A stretch of 64,000 nucleotides of DNA from JANMGV01 sp037440405 (GTDB lineage Bacteria; Planctomycetota; Planctomycetia; Pirellulales; Pirellulaceae). Positions 44,151 through 53,123 of the stretch are shown here, one piece after another (position 1 is the stretch's first letter; each line of letters opens with the position of its first letter). Position numbers and translations under genes: made by a program. Where the stretch lies: positions 1 through 64,000 of the forward strand of contig JBBIUE010000015.1 of assembly GCA_037440405.1 (NCBI GenBank), read 5' to 3'. The notes under the pieces were generated by a model, which was given only the letters and a program-made list of their open reading frames with translations, searched no databases and was not told the origin of the DNA.

Positions 44151-45431
44151 TTAGGGCGTCGTGGTGAATTGTTGCTGGCCGAACGCGAAGGAAACTCCGC
44201 CGAATGGCACGATTCCATAAACGCCGCGTGTGAATACCTGCTCGACAAAATTGTCGAACAGCTTGATCGGCGACGGAGGAACAACGATGAGATCATTGTC
44301 GCGAATCCAGATCAAATCGGAGGGAGCAGGTCTTTTGGCCAAGTGCATGCCGCGAAGGTCTAGCATGGTCGAAATGATTCTCCAATCTTCGGTCTGCCGG
44401 AAGATCACGACCTGGCGCAGATTGGCTCCCGTCGTGGGACCGCCGGCCATGGCTAAGGCCTGGGCTACATTGGTGGGGCCATCGATGCGAATCTGACTTG
44501 GATTTCTCACCTCGCCATAGACATACACAAAGTGCGGAGCTTGACGTATCAAGCGAGGTTCCAATTGGACTCCGTACACTTCCTCTGCGTGGCGCAAGTT
44601 CACTTCGTGCCTGAGTTCTTGCAAGCTCAAGCCCTGAACGTAGACTTCGCCAATCAACGGTAACACGATGCGTCCATCGGGAGCAACGATGGCATCGCGA
44701 GCGAACCCTCCACCTTGATTGAAGCGGCTATCGACCGCATTCTGCAAATCTTGCAGACGCGTGTTGGTCTTGACCGGTAAGACATCGACGGCTGGGTTTT
44801 TCAAGTACTTCGAGTAGCCGCGTTCTAGAACCTCACGGAGTTCCGCTGTTGTTTTTCCTGCAGCAGGAACCGCCCCCAGCATCTTCGTGTGAATGCGGCC
44901 ATCCGGCTGTACAGCAATTCCATGTTCCACTCCACCTCGGTTCAGCTTCTCATCGACCACCGATTCGATACTGATCTCATCGCCGACCTGCAGCCGATAC
45001 TCTTCAGCCGTTGGGTCACGCGAGAAGAAGTAGACAAATTGCAGTTCATCTCCGACGCGCACGCGATACTCCGCCACAGCGGGAATCCGAATGGGACCGA
45101 AGTATTCCCCCTGCAGCAGTGGTTGAAAATCGATGGGATGAGCATCTTTCCACCTCGGTTCGCGATCGGGTCGAGCATCCATGCAGTCGATGCCTCGAAT
45201 ACAGGGTTGGCACGTCCCAGTAGTGAGCCCGACGGGTTGCTGCGGTATCGTCGCCGGAATTGCCATCGAGTGTCCAGAGTGCGCATGAACCGCAGCCGGT
45301 TGCACGGTACTTACTTCGGACCAACCCGAGCCAGCCGTCATCGGGAACTGCGCATGAAGTTTGGAATCGACTGCGGCCACAGCCATAGCGACGGTTATCA
45401 AGAAGCAAGCAGTTTCGATACGTCGATTCAT
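44151..45431 (-). CDS. outer-membrane polysaccharide export protein (Wza-like)
   Basis: The 426-residue secreted protein has a signal peptide (CFLITVAMAVAAVDSKLHAQ). Two poly_export entry motifs read YRVRVGDELQFVYFF and YRLQVGDEISIESV (about residues 105-160). SLBB-type beta-grasp segments follow (GRIVLPLIGEVYVQGLSL, VYVYGEVRNPSQIRIDG). It belongs to the Wza/KpsD family of polysaccharide exporters. No transmembrane helix or lipobox is evident. The ATG at 45431 overlaps the stop of the upstream TPR gene by 4 bp, so both are in one transcript. Glycosyltransferase neighbours are not in view. Confidence 0.87.
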   Translation of the reverse strand: MNRRIETACFLITVAMAVAAVDSKLHAQFPMTAGSGWSEVSTVQPAAVHAHSGHSMAIPATIPQQPVGLTTGTCQPCIRGIDCMDARPDREPRWKDAHPIDFQPLLQGEYFGPIRIPAVAEYRVRVGDELQFVYFFSRDPTAEEYRLQVGDEISIESVVDEKLNRGGVEHGIAVQPDGRIHTKMLGAVPAAGKTTAELREVLERGYSKYLKNPAVDVLPVKTNTRLQDLQNAVDSRFNQGGGFARDAIVAPDGRIVLPLIGEVYVQGLSLQELRHEVNLRHAEEVYGVQLEPRLIRQAPHFVYVYGEVRNPSQIRIDGPTNVAQALAMAGGPTTGANLRQVVIFRQTEDWRIISTMLDLRGMHLAKRPAPSDLIWIRDNDLIVVPPSPIKLFDNFVEQVFTRGVYGIVPFGGVSFAFGQQQFTTTP

Positions 45432-47206
45432 CGTGAGGAAGCACCTGATCGATTGGAGTTTGCGACTTTCGTGTCGGACGCGGGGCCGAGGGTCATGGTG
45501 ACCGATTCATGAATCGAGTCACCGTTCCGTGATTGGTTGGTTGATCGTTCGACATAGGGACTTATCCGCACAAAGTCATCGGGTGCGACCTGATGAATAG
45601 GTGGAAAAGGAGAGCGATTTCCCGCAGTCGCTTCCGATTCCCGCAGTCGTTGAGAGGCCCAAAGCTGTCCAGCGGAATTGTTCTGTCTTCGATAAATCTC
45701 CGCCAGATTGCGCCAATCTTCTGGTCGATTGCGGAGCTGCAAGGCAACGGCGATCACTTCCTCCGCCTCGCTGACGCGGTCGAGTTGCAACAAGACGTAA
45801 CTCAACTGAGTCGCTGCGTCGGCGTGATTTGGCGTGGTACTGAGTGCTGCTTGGTAGCATACGACTGCTTGCCCACGTAGCATCGAGCTCTGCACTCGAT
45901 TTTCGATCGCCTGCTTCTCGAACGATTTTCCGAGAGCGTAATATAAGTCGGCCGCCCAGGGATGCTGATCTGCGGCTTCGATTAGTCTCTCGCGAGCGAA
46001 TGCGCGATAGTACTGGGAAGCGAGTTCTGGTGAGACTCCATCCAAAACAAGTGATTTCAACACTGGGGTCTGATGGCCATCCACGATGGATTGCGTCGAC
46101 GGCACTTGCGACGTGGAAGCAACGGGCTGAAAGAAGTCTCGTTCCTCCTTGAAGGCTAGCAACGCGGCATCTAGGGCCGGCTCGCTCACCCAATCGCCTC
46201 TTCGCAGGTCCAAGTTGCGGGTCAGCAAACGAATCGCAGTGATGGCCTCTTGACGACCAGACCGGGTTGCACTTCGTCGCAGCATCAGATCGCAATTACG
46301 CAATCGGGTTCGCAGTTCATTCTCGATGGCTTGCCAACCAGGGGGGGCTTCCAATGCCCTGGGATTCGATCCTTGGGGCAACTCGGACTTGGTTAGAATA
46401 TTCTGGCTAATCTCCGACGCTAGCCTTTCTCGCGAAGTACGTTCTTGCTCCATCGAAGTAAGGATCGATGCAGAAAGTGGATCAAATGTAGCTCCCACGA
46501 TTGCAGCTCCACTCGAATGCGACGCCGCGCCCGAAAGCATTTTCTGTGGAGGCAGAATGCGAGGCCCGTTGGCCGCAGAAGCCAGATGCTCAGTCGTCGG
46601 TTGATTGCGACTTTCCGCCAACACTTGCGGTTCAGCTACGCGGTGACCGTCATGGCTCTCAGCAAAATGTCCTTCGAGCACCATTCCGCGAGACGGCAAT
46701 CGCTGCCAATTTCCGTTTGCAATCGCATGATTCGCAGATGTTGAGCTGCGAGGGATAGATCGAGGATCCACTCTTGCTTCCGGTCCAAGCAACAGGTTTT
46801 CTTGGATTGGAAGCGGAATGATTTCTTCGCTGACTTCGGAATCAAAGGAGGGACTTTGACCAAAACCCCGGTTCGACACTTTGGATCGTGAAGGCTGACG
46901 AATCAAACTTGTACGTGTCGAAGGAGAAGATGATGATCCGCTACCTAGTTCAAGCGTCTCGCGCCACGGAGACGATGGAATGGTCGAATACTCGGCCTGC
47001 GGACGACTCCAAAGATTGCCGGAAACCGGCGCATTGGTGGGGAGGCTCGATCTCTCGGACGGATAGGGCCAATGGGGTTGCTGGGCCGAGAGAACGCCCG
47101 ATGTCGAAGCAAAGGTGGTTGCGCAGAAAACTAGCTTGAACAACTTGTTGGAGGACCACTTCCTGGCACCTCGGCTTTCTCGAACTCTCTTGTTGTAACA
47201 AGCCAT
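45428..47206 (-). CDS. secreted TPR-like repeat protein
   Basis: The 592-residue protein has a signal peptide (LVFCATTFASTSGVLSAQQ, cleavage near residue 43), then a disordered Ser/Pro-rich region (45-250). A tetratricopeptide-like part at about residues 400-540 carries pairs such as DLYYALGKSFEKQA, AVVCYQAALSTTPNHADA and ATQLSYVLLQLDRVSEAE. It probably binds other envelope proteins. The gene precedes the polysaccharide-export gene and overlaps it by 4 bp, which points to a shared envelope function such as an assembly partner of the exporter. A named family was not recognised. Confidence 0.82.
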   Translation of the reverse strand: MACYNKRVRESRGARKWSSNKLFKLVFCATTFASTSGVLSAQQPHWPYPSERSSLPTNAPVSGNLWSRPQAEYSTIPSSPWRETLELGSGSSSSPSTRTSLIRQPSRSKVSNRGFGQSPSFDSEVSEEIIPLPIQENLLLGPEARVDPRSIPRSSTSANHAIANGNWQRLPSRGMVLEGHFAESHDGHRVAEPQVLAESRNQPTTEHLASAANGPRILPPQKMLSGAASHSSGAAIVGATFDPLSASILTSMEQERTSRERLASEISQNILTKSELPQGSNPRALEAPPGWQAIENELRTRLRNCDLMLRRSATRSGRQEAITAIRLLTRNLDLRRGDWVSEPALDAALLAFKEERDFFQPVASTSQVPSTQSIVDGHQTPVLKSLVLDGVSPELASQYYRAFARERLIEAADQHPWAADLYYALGKSFEKQAIENRVQSSMLRGQAVVCYQAALSTTPNHADAATQLSYVLLQLDRVSEAEEVIAVALQLRNRPEDWRNLAEIYRRQNNSAGQLWASQRLRESEATAGNRSPFPPIHQVAPDDFVRISPYVERSTNQSRNGDSIHESVTMTLGPASDTKVANSNRSGASSR

Positions 47207-47686
47207 GATTCCCCGCGCCGATTCAGTTCAATCCAAGCTGGACTTTCAAATAACCAGCACATTCGTTCCGAGATTCACTATCGGGAGAATCGCTATGCGC
47301 GGTTGAAATGGAATAATCGAACCTAGCAGCACCCTCGGATCATCAGCTTTACGAACGGAATAATCGGTACAACTTCTCGACGGTCGGTTGTATAGGGTGG
47401 TTTGGCAATGCAAGCACTCCACAATTGCAGAAGCGTTCGTGAAGCCTCCGAAAAGCTTGAGGATTGCGTGCCTTGGATCTGTACCAAAAAGAATGAGGGT
47501 TTCGTGGAAAGGGGAAGTTCGCGAGCCCGCTGAAATTTGCTACACCAGACGGCGCTCGACATATAGGGGAGATCAAGACATTGTTTCGAGACCATCAACC
47601 GGTCCACAACCGTCAAAACACATCCGAAACGCGAGTTATGAAGGTGCGCGTAATATGCGAACCGTTTTCTCCCTGGCATCCGTAGG
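47207..47686. other. intergenic stretch without a supported gene
   Basis: About 480 bp between the TPR gene start and the end of the acetyltransferase gene. Small frames here have no ribosome sites or family likeness. No repeat or RNA was recognised. Confidence 0.4.
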
Positions 47687-48796
47687 CTAATGGTTCGTGG
47701 GCAGATAACCTTTGAGCCAAGACTTAAATTGAAATCCTGTCGTGAAGAATCGATCGCGAAATCTCGCAGCGATCGACGTTGCTGCAATACGCACTCGGTG
47801 ATTGGGTACCGGCTCGGCTCGCCATCGAGCTTTATAATCCTCGTCTCCACGGAGAAAGTCGAACGCCTTACAGCCCTGCTCGATGGCGTGTCGGATCATG
47901 CCTAGCGTGCTGATTTGCCCGGGCGAGAATTTGGCTAGTGCCGGATCGAAACCACCTTGGTAGAGATAGGTAACGCGATCCATCTTCAACGCAAACTCGG
48001 CCGCAGCAACTTGGCCGTCTATTTCGAGAAGATAGAGCCGCAGCGATCCGTGTGAATGCAGCCTTAGGGCCACTTGGCTCAAAAACTGAGAGAAGGCAGG
48101 GGAGGTGAAACAACCAGGCTCTCCAAGACTTTGGCGACGCAGTTGGTGCAATCGGCAGAGATGATCGAGACCCTGTTGTAGCTCACTTGGATCGTCGATC
48201 ACTTTTTGAACTGCACGGCCCGTCGCATACCAATCTCGATCGATATGCCGAAGTTGCTTTCGTCGATTCTTCGACATGCTCGCGAGATATTCATCCCAAC
48301 TTGACGGAAGATTCAGTCGCCAGCAATTTGCGGCAGGAAACCACTGCTGTTTACAACCACGCCGATTCAAAGCATGGAAGAAAAACTTCCAGGAAGGATC
48401 AAGGGAGGATACGGCGTCGATGTCCATGACATCCCATCCCTCTTGGACGGAGCTGGCCTTCTCCACCAGCCAATCCGCGAGGAGCGTCAAGAACTCTGGT
48501 TCGCATTCGGGCGTTGTTAAAAGACGCATGTAGTCCGAACAGGCTTCACCGTTCCCGAGTAAGGACAGAGTGGTACCTTCGAGCAAGCGACGCTGCTTCC
48601 AAAAGGGAGCGATCCCGACGACCGTTCCTTCGTGATCGTAACCCACGAGCAGGAACAAATCCCCATCCTTGCCGTATGGACGCCACCATGATTCCAGCCA
48701 TTCGCGACTCAAGAACGGACGCGAGTAACTCAGTCGATCCCATTCCTTGGAGCTAATTGAAATTGCATCGAAGTGCTCGACACGTTGTATACGCAT
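47687..48796 (-). CDS. FemAB/BioF2-like N-acyltransferase
   Basis: The 369-residue protein belongs to the GNAT-fold acyltransferases of the FemAB/Acetyltransf_6 type. Marks are WDRLSYSRPFLSREWLESWW at the start and MSKNRRKQLRHIDRDW near residue 175. A later GNAT-like core reads VAAAEFALKMDRVTYLYQGGFDPALAKFSPGQI near residues 270-300. Members transfer amino acids or acyl groups to cell-wall or polysaccharide precursors. It may serve envelope polysaccharide modification, given the exporter pair nearby on the same strand, but that is an inference. ATG 48796 is the only reasonable start. Confidence 0.85.
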   Translation of the reverse strand: MRIQRVEHFDAISISSKEWDRLSYSRPFLSREWLESWWRPYGKDGDLFLLVGYDHEGTVVGIAPFWKQRRLLEGTTLSLLGNGEACSDYMRLLTTPECEPEFLTLLADWLVEKASSVQEGWDVMDIDAVSSLDPSWKFFFHALNRRGCKQQWFPAANCWRLNLPSSWDEYLASMSKNRRKQLRHIDRDWYATGRAVQKVIDDPSELQQGLDHLCRLHQLRRQSLGEPGCFTSPAFSQFLSQVALRLHSHGSLRLYLLEIDGQVAAAEFALKMDRVTYLYQGGFDPALAKFSPGQISTLGMIRHAIEQGCKAFDFLRGDEDYKARWRAEPVPNHRVRIAATSIAARFRDRFFTTGFQFKSWLKGYLPTNH

Positions 48797-49242
48797 AAAC
48801 GTTCAGCCTTTATCACAAAGGTTGTCGTCGAATCGCAAACTTCCGTACTTTCCGCGACATTTCAGTCGAACGGACTCTTGAAATTTGGGACACAAACACT
48901 AGTTTGGACCAACCGTCTGGCGGCCGGCGGTATGCTTCACGGGAATTTCGAGGAAACATGCTCGCAAAGGTGGCAATCGTCTAAGAATCGATACGACCTG
49001 CTAGGCACCCAGTCCCATCCGACGCATGGTAGGAGGCATGAACAAACAGTTCCCGTTGGCGGCGTTCGATCTTCGGTCCATGGAAACTGTCCGTACCCCG
49101 ATGAGATGCTCTGCGAAAGCTTCCGCACCTACAGCAAACCGATTGAGTACTGCGATAAACGGCTTCTGAACCTTGCTTGATAATCACTGAAGCGTTGGCT
49201 CAAGGCGTTTCATGCGACGACCAGTCCGTTCGTCACCGCCGA
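48797..49242. other. intergenic stretch without a supported gene
   Basis: About 450 bp between the acyltransferase start and the pseudopilin end. It should hold the acyltransferase promoter and the pseudopilin terminator. No clear element was recognised. Confidence 0.4.
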
Positions 49243-50220
49243 CTAATAAGAATCGGGAACGACTTCACCGGCGTCGCGAGTGCAAAGAGCCGCCATTACC
49301 AGGAGTGGAATATCGGTGCTGAGGAACTGAATATGGCCGTCGGCGAATAGAACTTGGGCACCGGACCGGTGAAAGCTATACGGTTCATTGTCGTTTTTCT
49401 TATTGATGGCATAGCTGCATCCGTTGGCGGCACCACAGCCTTCGGCGCTGCCGTCAGCGCTCGCTCCATCCAAACTAAACGCGCCCTCTCCATCTGCCCA
49501 ACCGATGCCTTGATCGTTGGCGATCGCGGTCCGTTGCTTTCCAGACCTGAAGACATGTGGGCGACCGCCGCATTCAACCACCATGATCGTCCGGTGCGAT
49601 CCATCGCGAATGTCCGCGAAGCGATTGGTCGAGTTGCGATGCATCACGGAGAATCGATTCTCGGAATTGTATAACTCTGGGTCGATGGAAGAGGGTTGAA
49701 CGCCTTGAATTGCTTCATAGTCGGTACGCGCCAATGGAGTTGTGAAGGTCATGGCGGGGCGAGGATTCTTGGCAACGGCCGTCATCACAGGCGGCAATGC
49801 AGGGACGCTTGGGCAAATCATGATCGGAATCGGAATGCTTCCCACCGAGACGTTGGTTCCTTCCCACCAGTTCTTGGAAATGTCATAAAGCTGGCGAACG
49901 TTGGATTGCTCGAGATAAGGCAAAATCGTGGTTCGCCATCCGACAAACTTGCCGTGAGGATTCCCTGGTCCGACCGTCGTCCAACCCGATGCGGGAAACA
50001 CCCGGTACGTCGATTCGAAGTTGTGTAACGCAATTCCTAGTTGCCGCATGTTGTTTTGGCACTGAGCACGGCGAGTCGCTTCACGAGCGCTCTGCACTGC
50101 AGGCAACAACAGCGCTACGAAGATTCCGATGATGGCAATCACAACAAGCAATTCAACCAACGTGAAGGCACGATGGTGACAGCCTAAGAGTCGGCTAAGC
50201 AGTCGCTGATTCTTCTTCAT
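49243..50220 (-). CDS. DUF1559 pseudopilin-like protein
   Basis: Planctomycete-type secreted protein with a type IV pilin N-terminus. The prepilin cleavage and hydrophobic helix read AFTLVELLVVIAIIGIF (about residues 19-35 of the chosen start), then LLLPAVQSAREATRRAQC. The DUF1559 tail FHRSGAQVLFADGHIQF holds the H-x9-DG pattern (His then nine residues then Asp-Gly). ATG 50220 was chosen; the reading frame continues to 50403 but the extra residues are not family-like. These proteins are greatly expanded in planctomycetes and their role is unproven; they may form pseudopili or sort to the envelope. Confidence 0.93.
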   Translation of the reverse strand: MKKNQRLLSRLLGCHHRAFTLVELLVVIAIIGIFVALLLPAVQSAREATRRAQCQNNMRQLGIALHNFESTYRVFPASGWTTVGPGNPHGKFVGWRTTILPYLEQSNVRQLYDISKNWWEGTNVSVGSIPIPIMICPSVPALPPVMTAVAKNPRPAMTFTTPLARTDYEAIQGVQPSSIDPELYNSENRFSVMHRNSTNRFADIRDGSHRTIMVVECGGRPHVFRSGKQRTAIANDQGIGWADGEGAFSLDGASADGSAEGCGAANGCSYAINKKNDNEPYSFHRSGAQVLFADGHIQFLSTDIPLLVMAALCTRDAGEVVPDSY

Positions 50221-50399
50221 GGGAATCGCTCGTTGAAGGCACTGTTCGTCTAAGGGCCAAACCCTCGGAGGATTGGCAGCATGGCATTTTTGCTTGGTAT
50301 CGATGGCTTGTTGGAAATGGTTTGACCTTTTCTCATCAAGGCTAAGAACGAAATCATTATGATTGGAGGCGAAGGCCTTTTCAATCGAAAGCGTCACCT

Positions 50400-51725
50400 T
50401 CACTCCGCTGACGGATCGGGCTTAAGAAGTTTTCGCAAGTCTCGGTATCGTTGACTCAGCACAGCCTCAAATCCGCGATCCGAGGATTCAAAATACTGCC
50501 GATCGACAGAGAGATAGTCCTGTGCGGCAACTCCGTCAGGTGAATCATGCGAGTATTGGTAACCGATGCCGTTTCCGATTTGTTTTGCTCCCGCATAGTG
50601 TCCGTCGCGAAGATGTTTTGGAACTGGAATCGTTCGATGTTCTCGTACGTCTTGGCGAGCAAGATCGATGGCCTTGACGACCGTATTACTTTTGGGAGCA
50701 AGGGCAAGGTAGATCACGGTCTGCGTGAGCGTCAGTTGGCACTCTGGCAAACCGATGAATTCACAGGCCTGCATGGAAGCAACCGCCAACGGGAGAGCTT
50801 GCGGGTCCGCATTACCGATATCCTCGCTGGCGAGAATGATCAACCTCCGGGAAAGAAACCGAATGTCTTCGCCACTTTCCAACGCTCGGGCCAACCAGTA
50901 GATGGATGCATCGACATCGGATCCGCGAATGCTCTTGATTAAGGCGCTGGCCAAATCGTAATGCTCGTCACCGGTAGGATCAAACTGCAAAACTTTGCGT
51001 TGCATCGACTCCTGCAGCAACTCTCGCGTCAAGCGGACCGGCTGGGTTGAACTCGAAAGAACCGCGATTTCTAGAACTTGGAAAGCCTGCCTGGCATCCC
51101 CGTCAACCACGCTGGCCAAGTATTCGATGGCTCCAGGAGCTAGATCAATCGCATGGGTTCCGAGCCCCCGCCGCTCGTCCGCGATGGCTCGGCGCAAGAG
51201 GATTTCCAAATCCAGACTGGTGAGAGGCTCGAAGGCCATGACTTGGCTTCGGCTAAGGAGAGCTCCATTGACGGCGAAGAAGGGATTTGAGGTCGTCGCT
51301 CCAATCAACGTGATGACGCCATCCTCGACGTCTGGAAGCAATGCATCTTGTTGGGCTCGATTGAAGCGGTGGATTTCGTCAATGAACAGGATAGGTCGTC
51401 GTCCGCCTGCGGCGATCTCGTCTCTGGCCCACTGTAAAGTTTCACGAAGTTCCTTAACGCCGCTGGTGACAGCGCTTAACTGGCGAAACTCGCCCTGTGT
51501 CTCATGCGCGAGAACCTTGGCAAGAGTTGTCTTACCGCAACCCGGTGGACCATAGAATATCAGCGATCCGAGCGCACGGGCATCAATCAATCGCCTCAGA
51601 AGTTTCCCCGGCCCCAACAGATGTTGCTGGCCCACAAACTCACTTAGGTTGCGAGGCCTCATTCGAGCCGCTAGTGGCTGACTGCGTGCTCGATTCGCTT
51701 CTTCTGCCGCCGCAAACAAGTTCAC
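50400..51725 (-). CDS. rarA: replication-associated recombination protein A
   Basis: Clamp-loader-type AAA+ ATPase (RarA/MgsA) that acts at stalled replication forks. The Walker A motif is FYGPPGCGKTTLA at about residues 48-60 and Walker B LFIDEIHRFNRAQQDALLP at about 105-123. MNLFAAAEEANRARSQPLAARMRP, the start region, follows family form. The start chosen is GTG 51725. The reading frame continues upstream to 52322 across the tRNA-Arg gene on the other strand, which is a known artefact source and is rejected. Length is about 441 residues, the family norm. Confidence 0.93.
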   Translation of the reverse strand: MNLFAAAEEANRARSQPLAARMRPRNLSEFVGQQHLLGPGKLLRRLIDARALGSLIFYGPPGCGKTTLAKVLAHETQGEFRQLSAVTSGVKELRETLQWARDEIAAGGRRPILFIDEIHRFNRAQQDALLPDVEDGVITLIGATTSNPFFAVNGALLSRSQVMAFEPLTSLDLEILLRRAIADERRGLGTHAIDLAPGAIEYLASVVDGDARQAFQVLEIAVLSSSTQPVRLTRELLQESMQRKVLQFDPTGDEHYDLASALIKSIRGSDVDASIYWLARALESGEDIRFLSRRLIILASEDIGNADPQALPLAVASMQACEFIGLPECQLTLTQTVIYLALAPKSNTVVKAIDLARQDVREHRTIPVPKHLRDGHYAGAKQIGNGIGYQYSHDSPDGVAAQDYLSVDRQYFESSDRGFEAVLSQRYRDLRKLLKPDPSAE

Positions 51726-51917
51726 GTTTGAATTCCTTTGGATGGACCAACATAGGCAACTCACCAACCGTTGATCGTGAATCATATCCGTCGAACCGAG
51801 CACTCTGACCCATAAGTTGTAACTCACCGAACGGTGTGATTCAATCTTTGAACCACCGAGCAGCCATGTCCTAGACAAAGTGCTGGATCGCCGAAAGAAT
51901 AGAGTAACTAGGAATGA

Positions 51918-51991
51918 GCCCTCGTAGCTCAGTTGGATAGAGCGCGGCTTTCCTAAAGCTGAGGTCGCAGGTTCGAATCCTGCCGGGGGTA
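51918..51991 (+). tRNA. tRNA-Arg (anticodon CCT)
   Basis: A cloverleaf can be drawn. Acceptor arms are GCCCTCG (51918-51924) and CGGGGGT (51984-51990), with two G-T pairs. The D-arm is GCTCAGTTGGATAGAGC. The anticodon arm is CGGCT-TTCCTAA-AGCTG, giving anticodon CCT (Arg, codon AGG). The T-arm is GCAGG-TTCGAAT-CCTGC, and the discriminator base is A. CCA is not encoded. It ends 16 bp before the ATG of the ATP-grasp gene. Confidence 0.95.
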
Positions 51992-52007
51992 TTGCTTCTC
52001 TTCGACC

Positions 52008-53123
52008 ATGAAAATCGCCATCCTCGAATACATCGTCGGCGGTGGACTCGCTCACCATCCGTTGCATGCGATTCCAGAGTCCCTGGCCAAGGAGGGCATG
52101 GCGATGCTCTGCTCCGTCTTGAGGGATGTTGAACGGTCTGACTTGCGGGCATGCTGCTGCATCGATGCTCGCTTTCAATCGAACTTGCACGAATATATCC
52201 ATGCGAGATCGACGAAACATCGGCGCGAGGTTTCCAACTCGCTGCAGAGCGTGCTCGATGGCGTCACGATCGTCGATGCCACGAAACCGGAGTGCGCAAC
52301 GTGGCTTGAAGTAGCTCAGCAAGCGGATGCTGCTTTAGTGATTGCGCCCGAATCTGACGGCGTCTTGCGATCCTTGGTGCAAAAGCTACGAGAACACGGT
52401 GTTCTCGTGCTGGCCAGCGATGACGAATTCCTTAAGGTGACGTCGGACAAATTGCTAACCGCACAAGCCTTCGCCGTTCATGGTGTCCGTCATCCACCGA
52501 CGATGACGCTCGAAGCTTTCTTGGATAGCGAACGCCGAATCGCTGATTTTGGAATCGAGTCGCGCGCCGCAGGCTGGTTACTGAAACGTCGCGATGGAGC
52601 GGGCTGTGAAGGAATGCGCTGCGTGAGTTCGATCGATCAACTTAAAGATGCATGGATCGATCGAACTGCCTGCGACTGGATTGTTCAACCTTGGATCGAA
52701 GGTCCGGCGGCAAGTGTGGCTGTTTGTTGCGGTCCTTTCGAGCGCGTCATACTGCCACCATGCAGTCAGCGCATCCTTCGAACTAGCTCGGTCAGCTATA
52801 ACGGAGGGACGGCGCCGTATTGGCCCGTTTCTGAGAAGCGATTGAACGAGTTTGTCGAATCCGTATTCGCTGCTCTCCCAGGACAACCTCTTGGGTGGAT
52901 CGGAATCGATTGGCTCTATGATTGGGAATCCGATCAATGTGTCGTCATTGAAGTCAATCCTCGCATCACAACTTCTGTGGTCGGACTCTGCTATTTGTTT
53001 GAAACAAGCTTAATCGAGAACTGCGTTCGGATCGCCTTGGGGTTGCCTAACCGACTTGTTCCAAACCCGAATCGAGTAGAATGGAGCGCCGAAGGAGAGT
53101 TGCATGGTGGTAAAGCCGAATGA
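52008..53123 (+). CDS. ATP-grasp ligase, MfnD-like
   Basis: The 371-residue protein resembles the ATP-grasp ligases linked to C1 metabolism, whose archaeal member MfnD joins tyramine to glutamate in methanofuran synthesis. The marks are MKIAILEYIVGGGLA at the start, LLKRRDGAGCEGM near residue 190 and IDWLYDWESDQCVVIEVNPRITTSVVGL near residue 300, where the metal-binding Glu and Asn sit. It overlaps the following kinase gene by 20 bp. No Shine-Dalgarno is seen before ATG 52008, and the tRNA gene ends 16 bp upstream. The substrate in bacteria is inferred. Confidence 0.82.
   Translation: MKIAILEYIVGGGLAHHPLHAIPESLAKEGMAMLCSVLRDVERSDLRACCCIDARFQSNLHEYIHARSTKHRREVSNSLQSVLDGVTIVDATKPECATWLEVAQQADAALVIAPESDGVLRSLVQKLREHGVLVLASDDEFLKVTSDKLLTAQAFAVHGVRHPPTMTLEAFLDSERRIADFGIESRAAGWLLKRRDGAGCEGMRCVSSIDQLKDAWIDRTACDWIVQPWIEGPAASVAVCCGPFERVILPPCSQRILRTSSVSYNGGTAPYWPVSEKRLNEFVESVFAALPGQPLGWIGIDWLYDWESDQCVVIEVNPRITTSVVGLCYLFETSLIENCVRIALGLPNRLVPNPNRVEWSAEGELHGGKAE

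Noticed and set aside
44006..44296. 96-codon frame past the end of the polysaccharide-export gene
   Set aside because: It could be a shifted C-terminal extension of the exporter, but the exporter ends plausibly at 44151 and nothing in this frame resembles the family.
47323..47850. 175-codon minus-strand frame overlapping the acyltransferase end
   Set aside because: It overlaps a well-supported gene in another frame and has no family likeness.
51726..52322. N-terminal extension of rarA reading frame across the tRNA gene
   Set aside because: The upstream part includes the peptide GFEPATSALGKPRSIQLSY, which is the usual artefact of translating a tRNA gene on the opposite strand; the family starts at GTG 51725.
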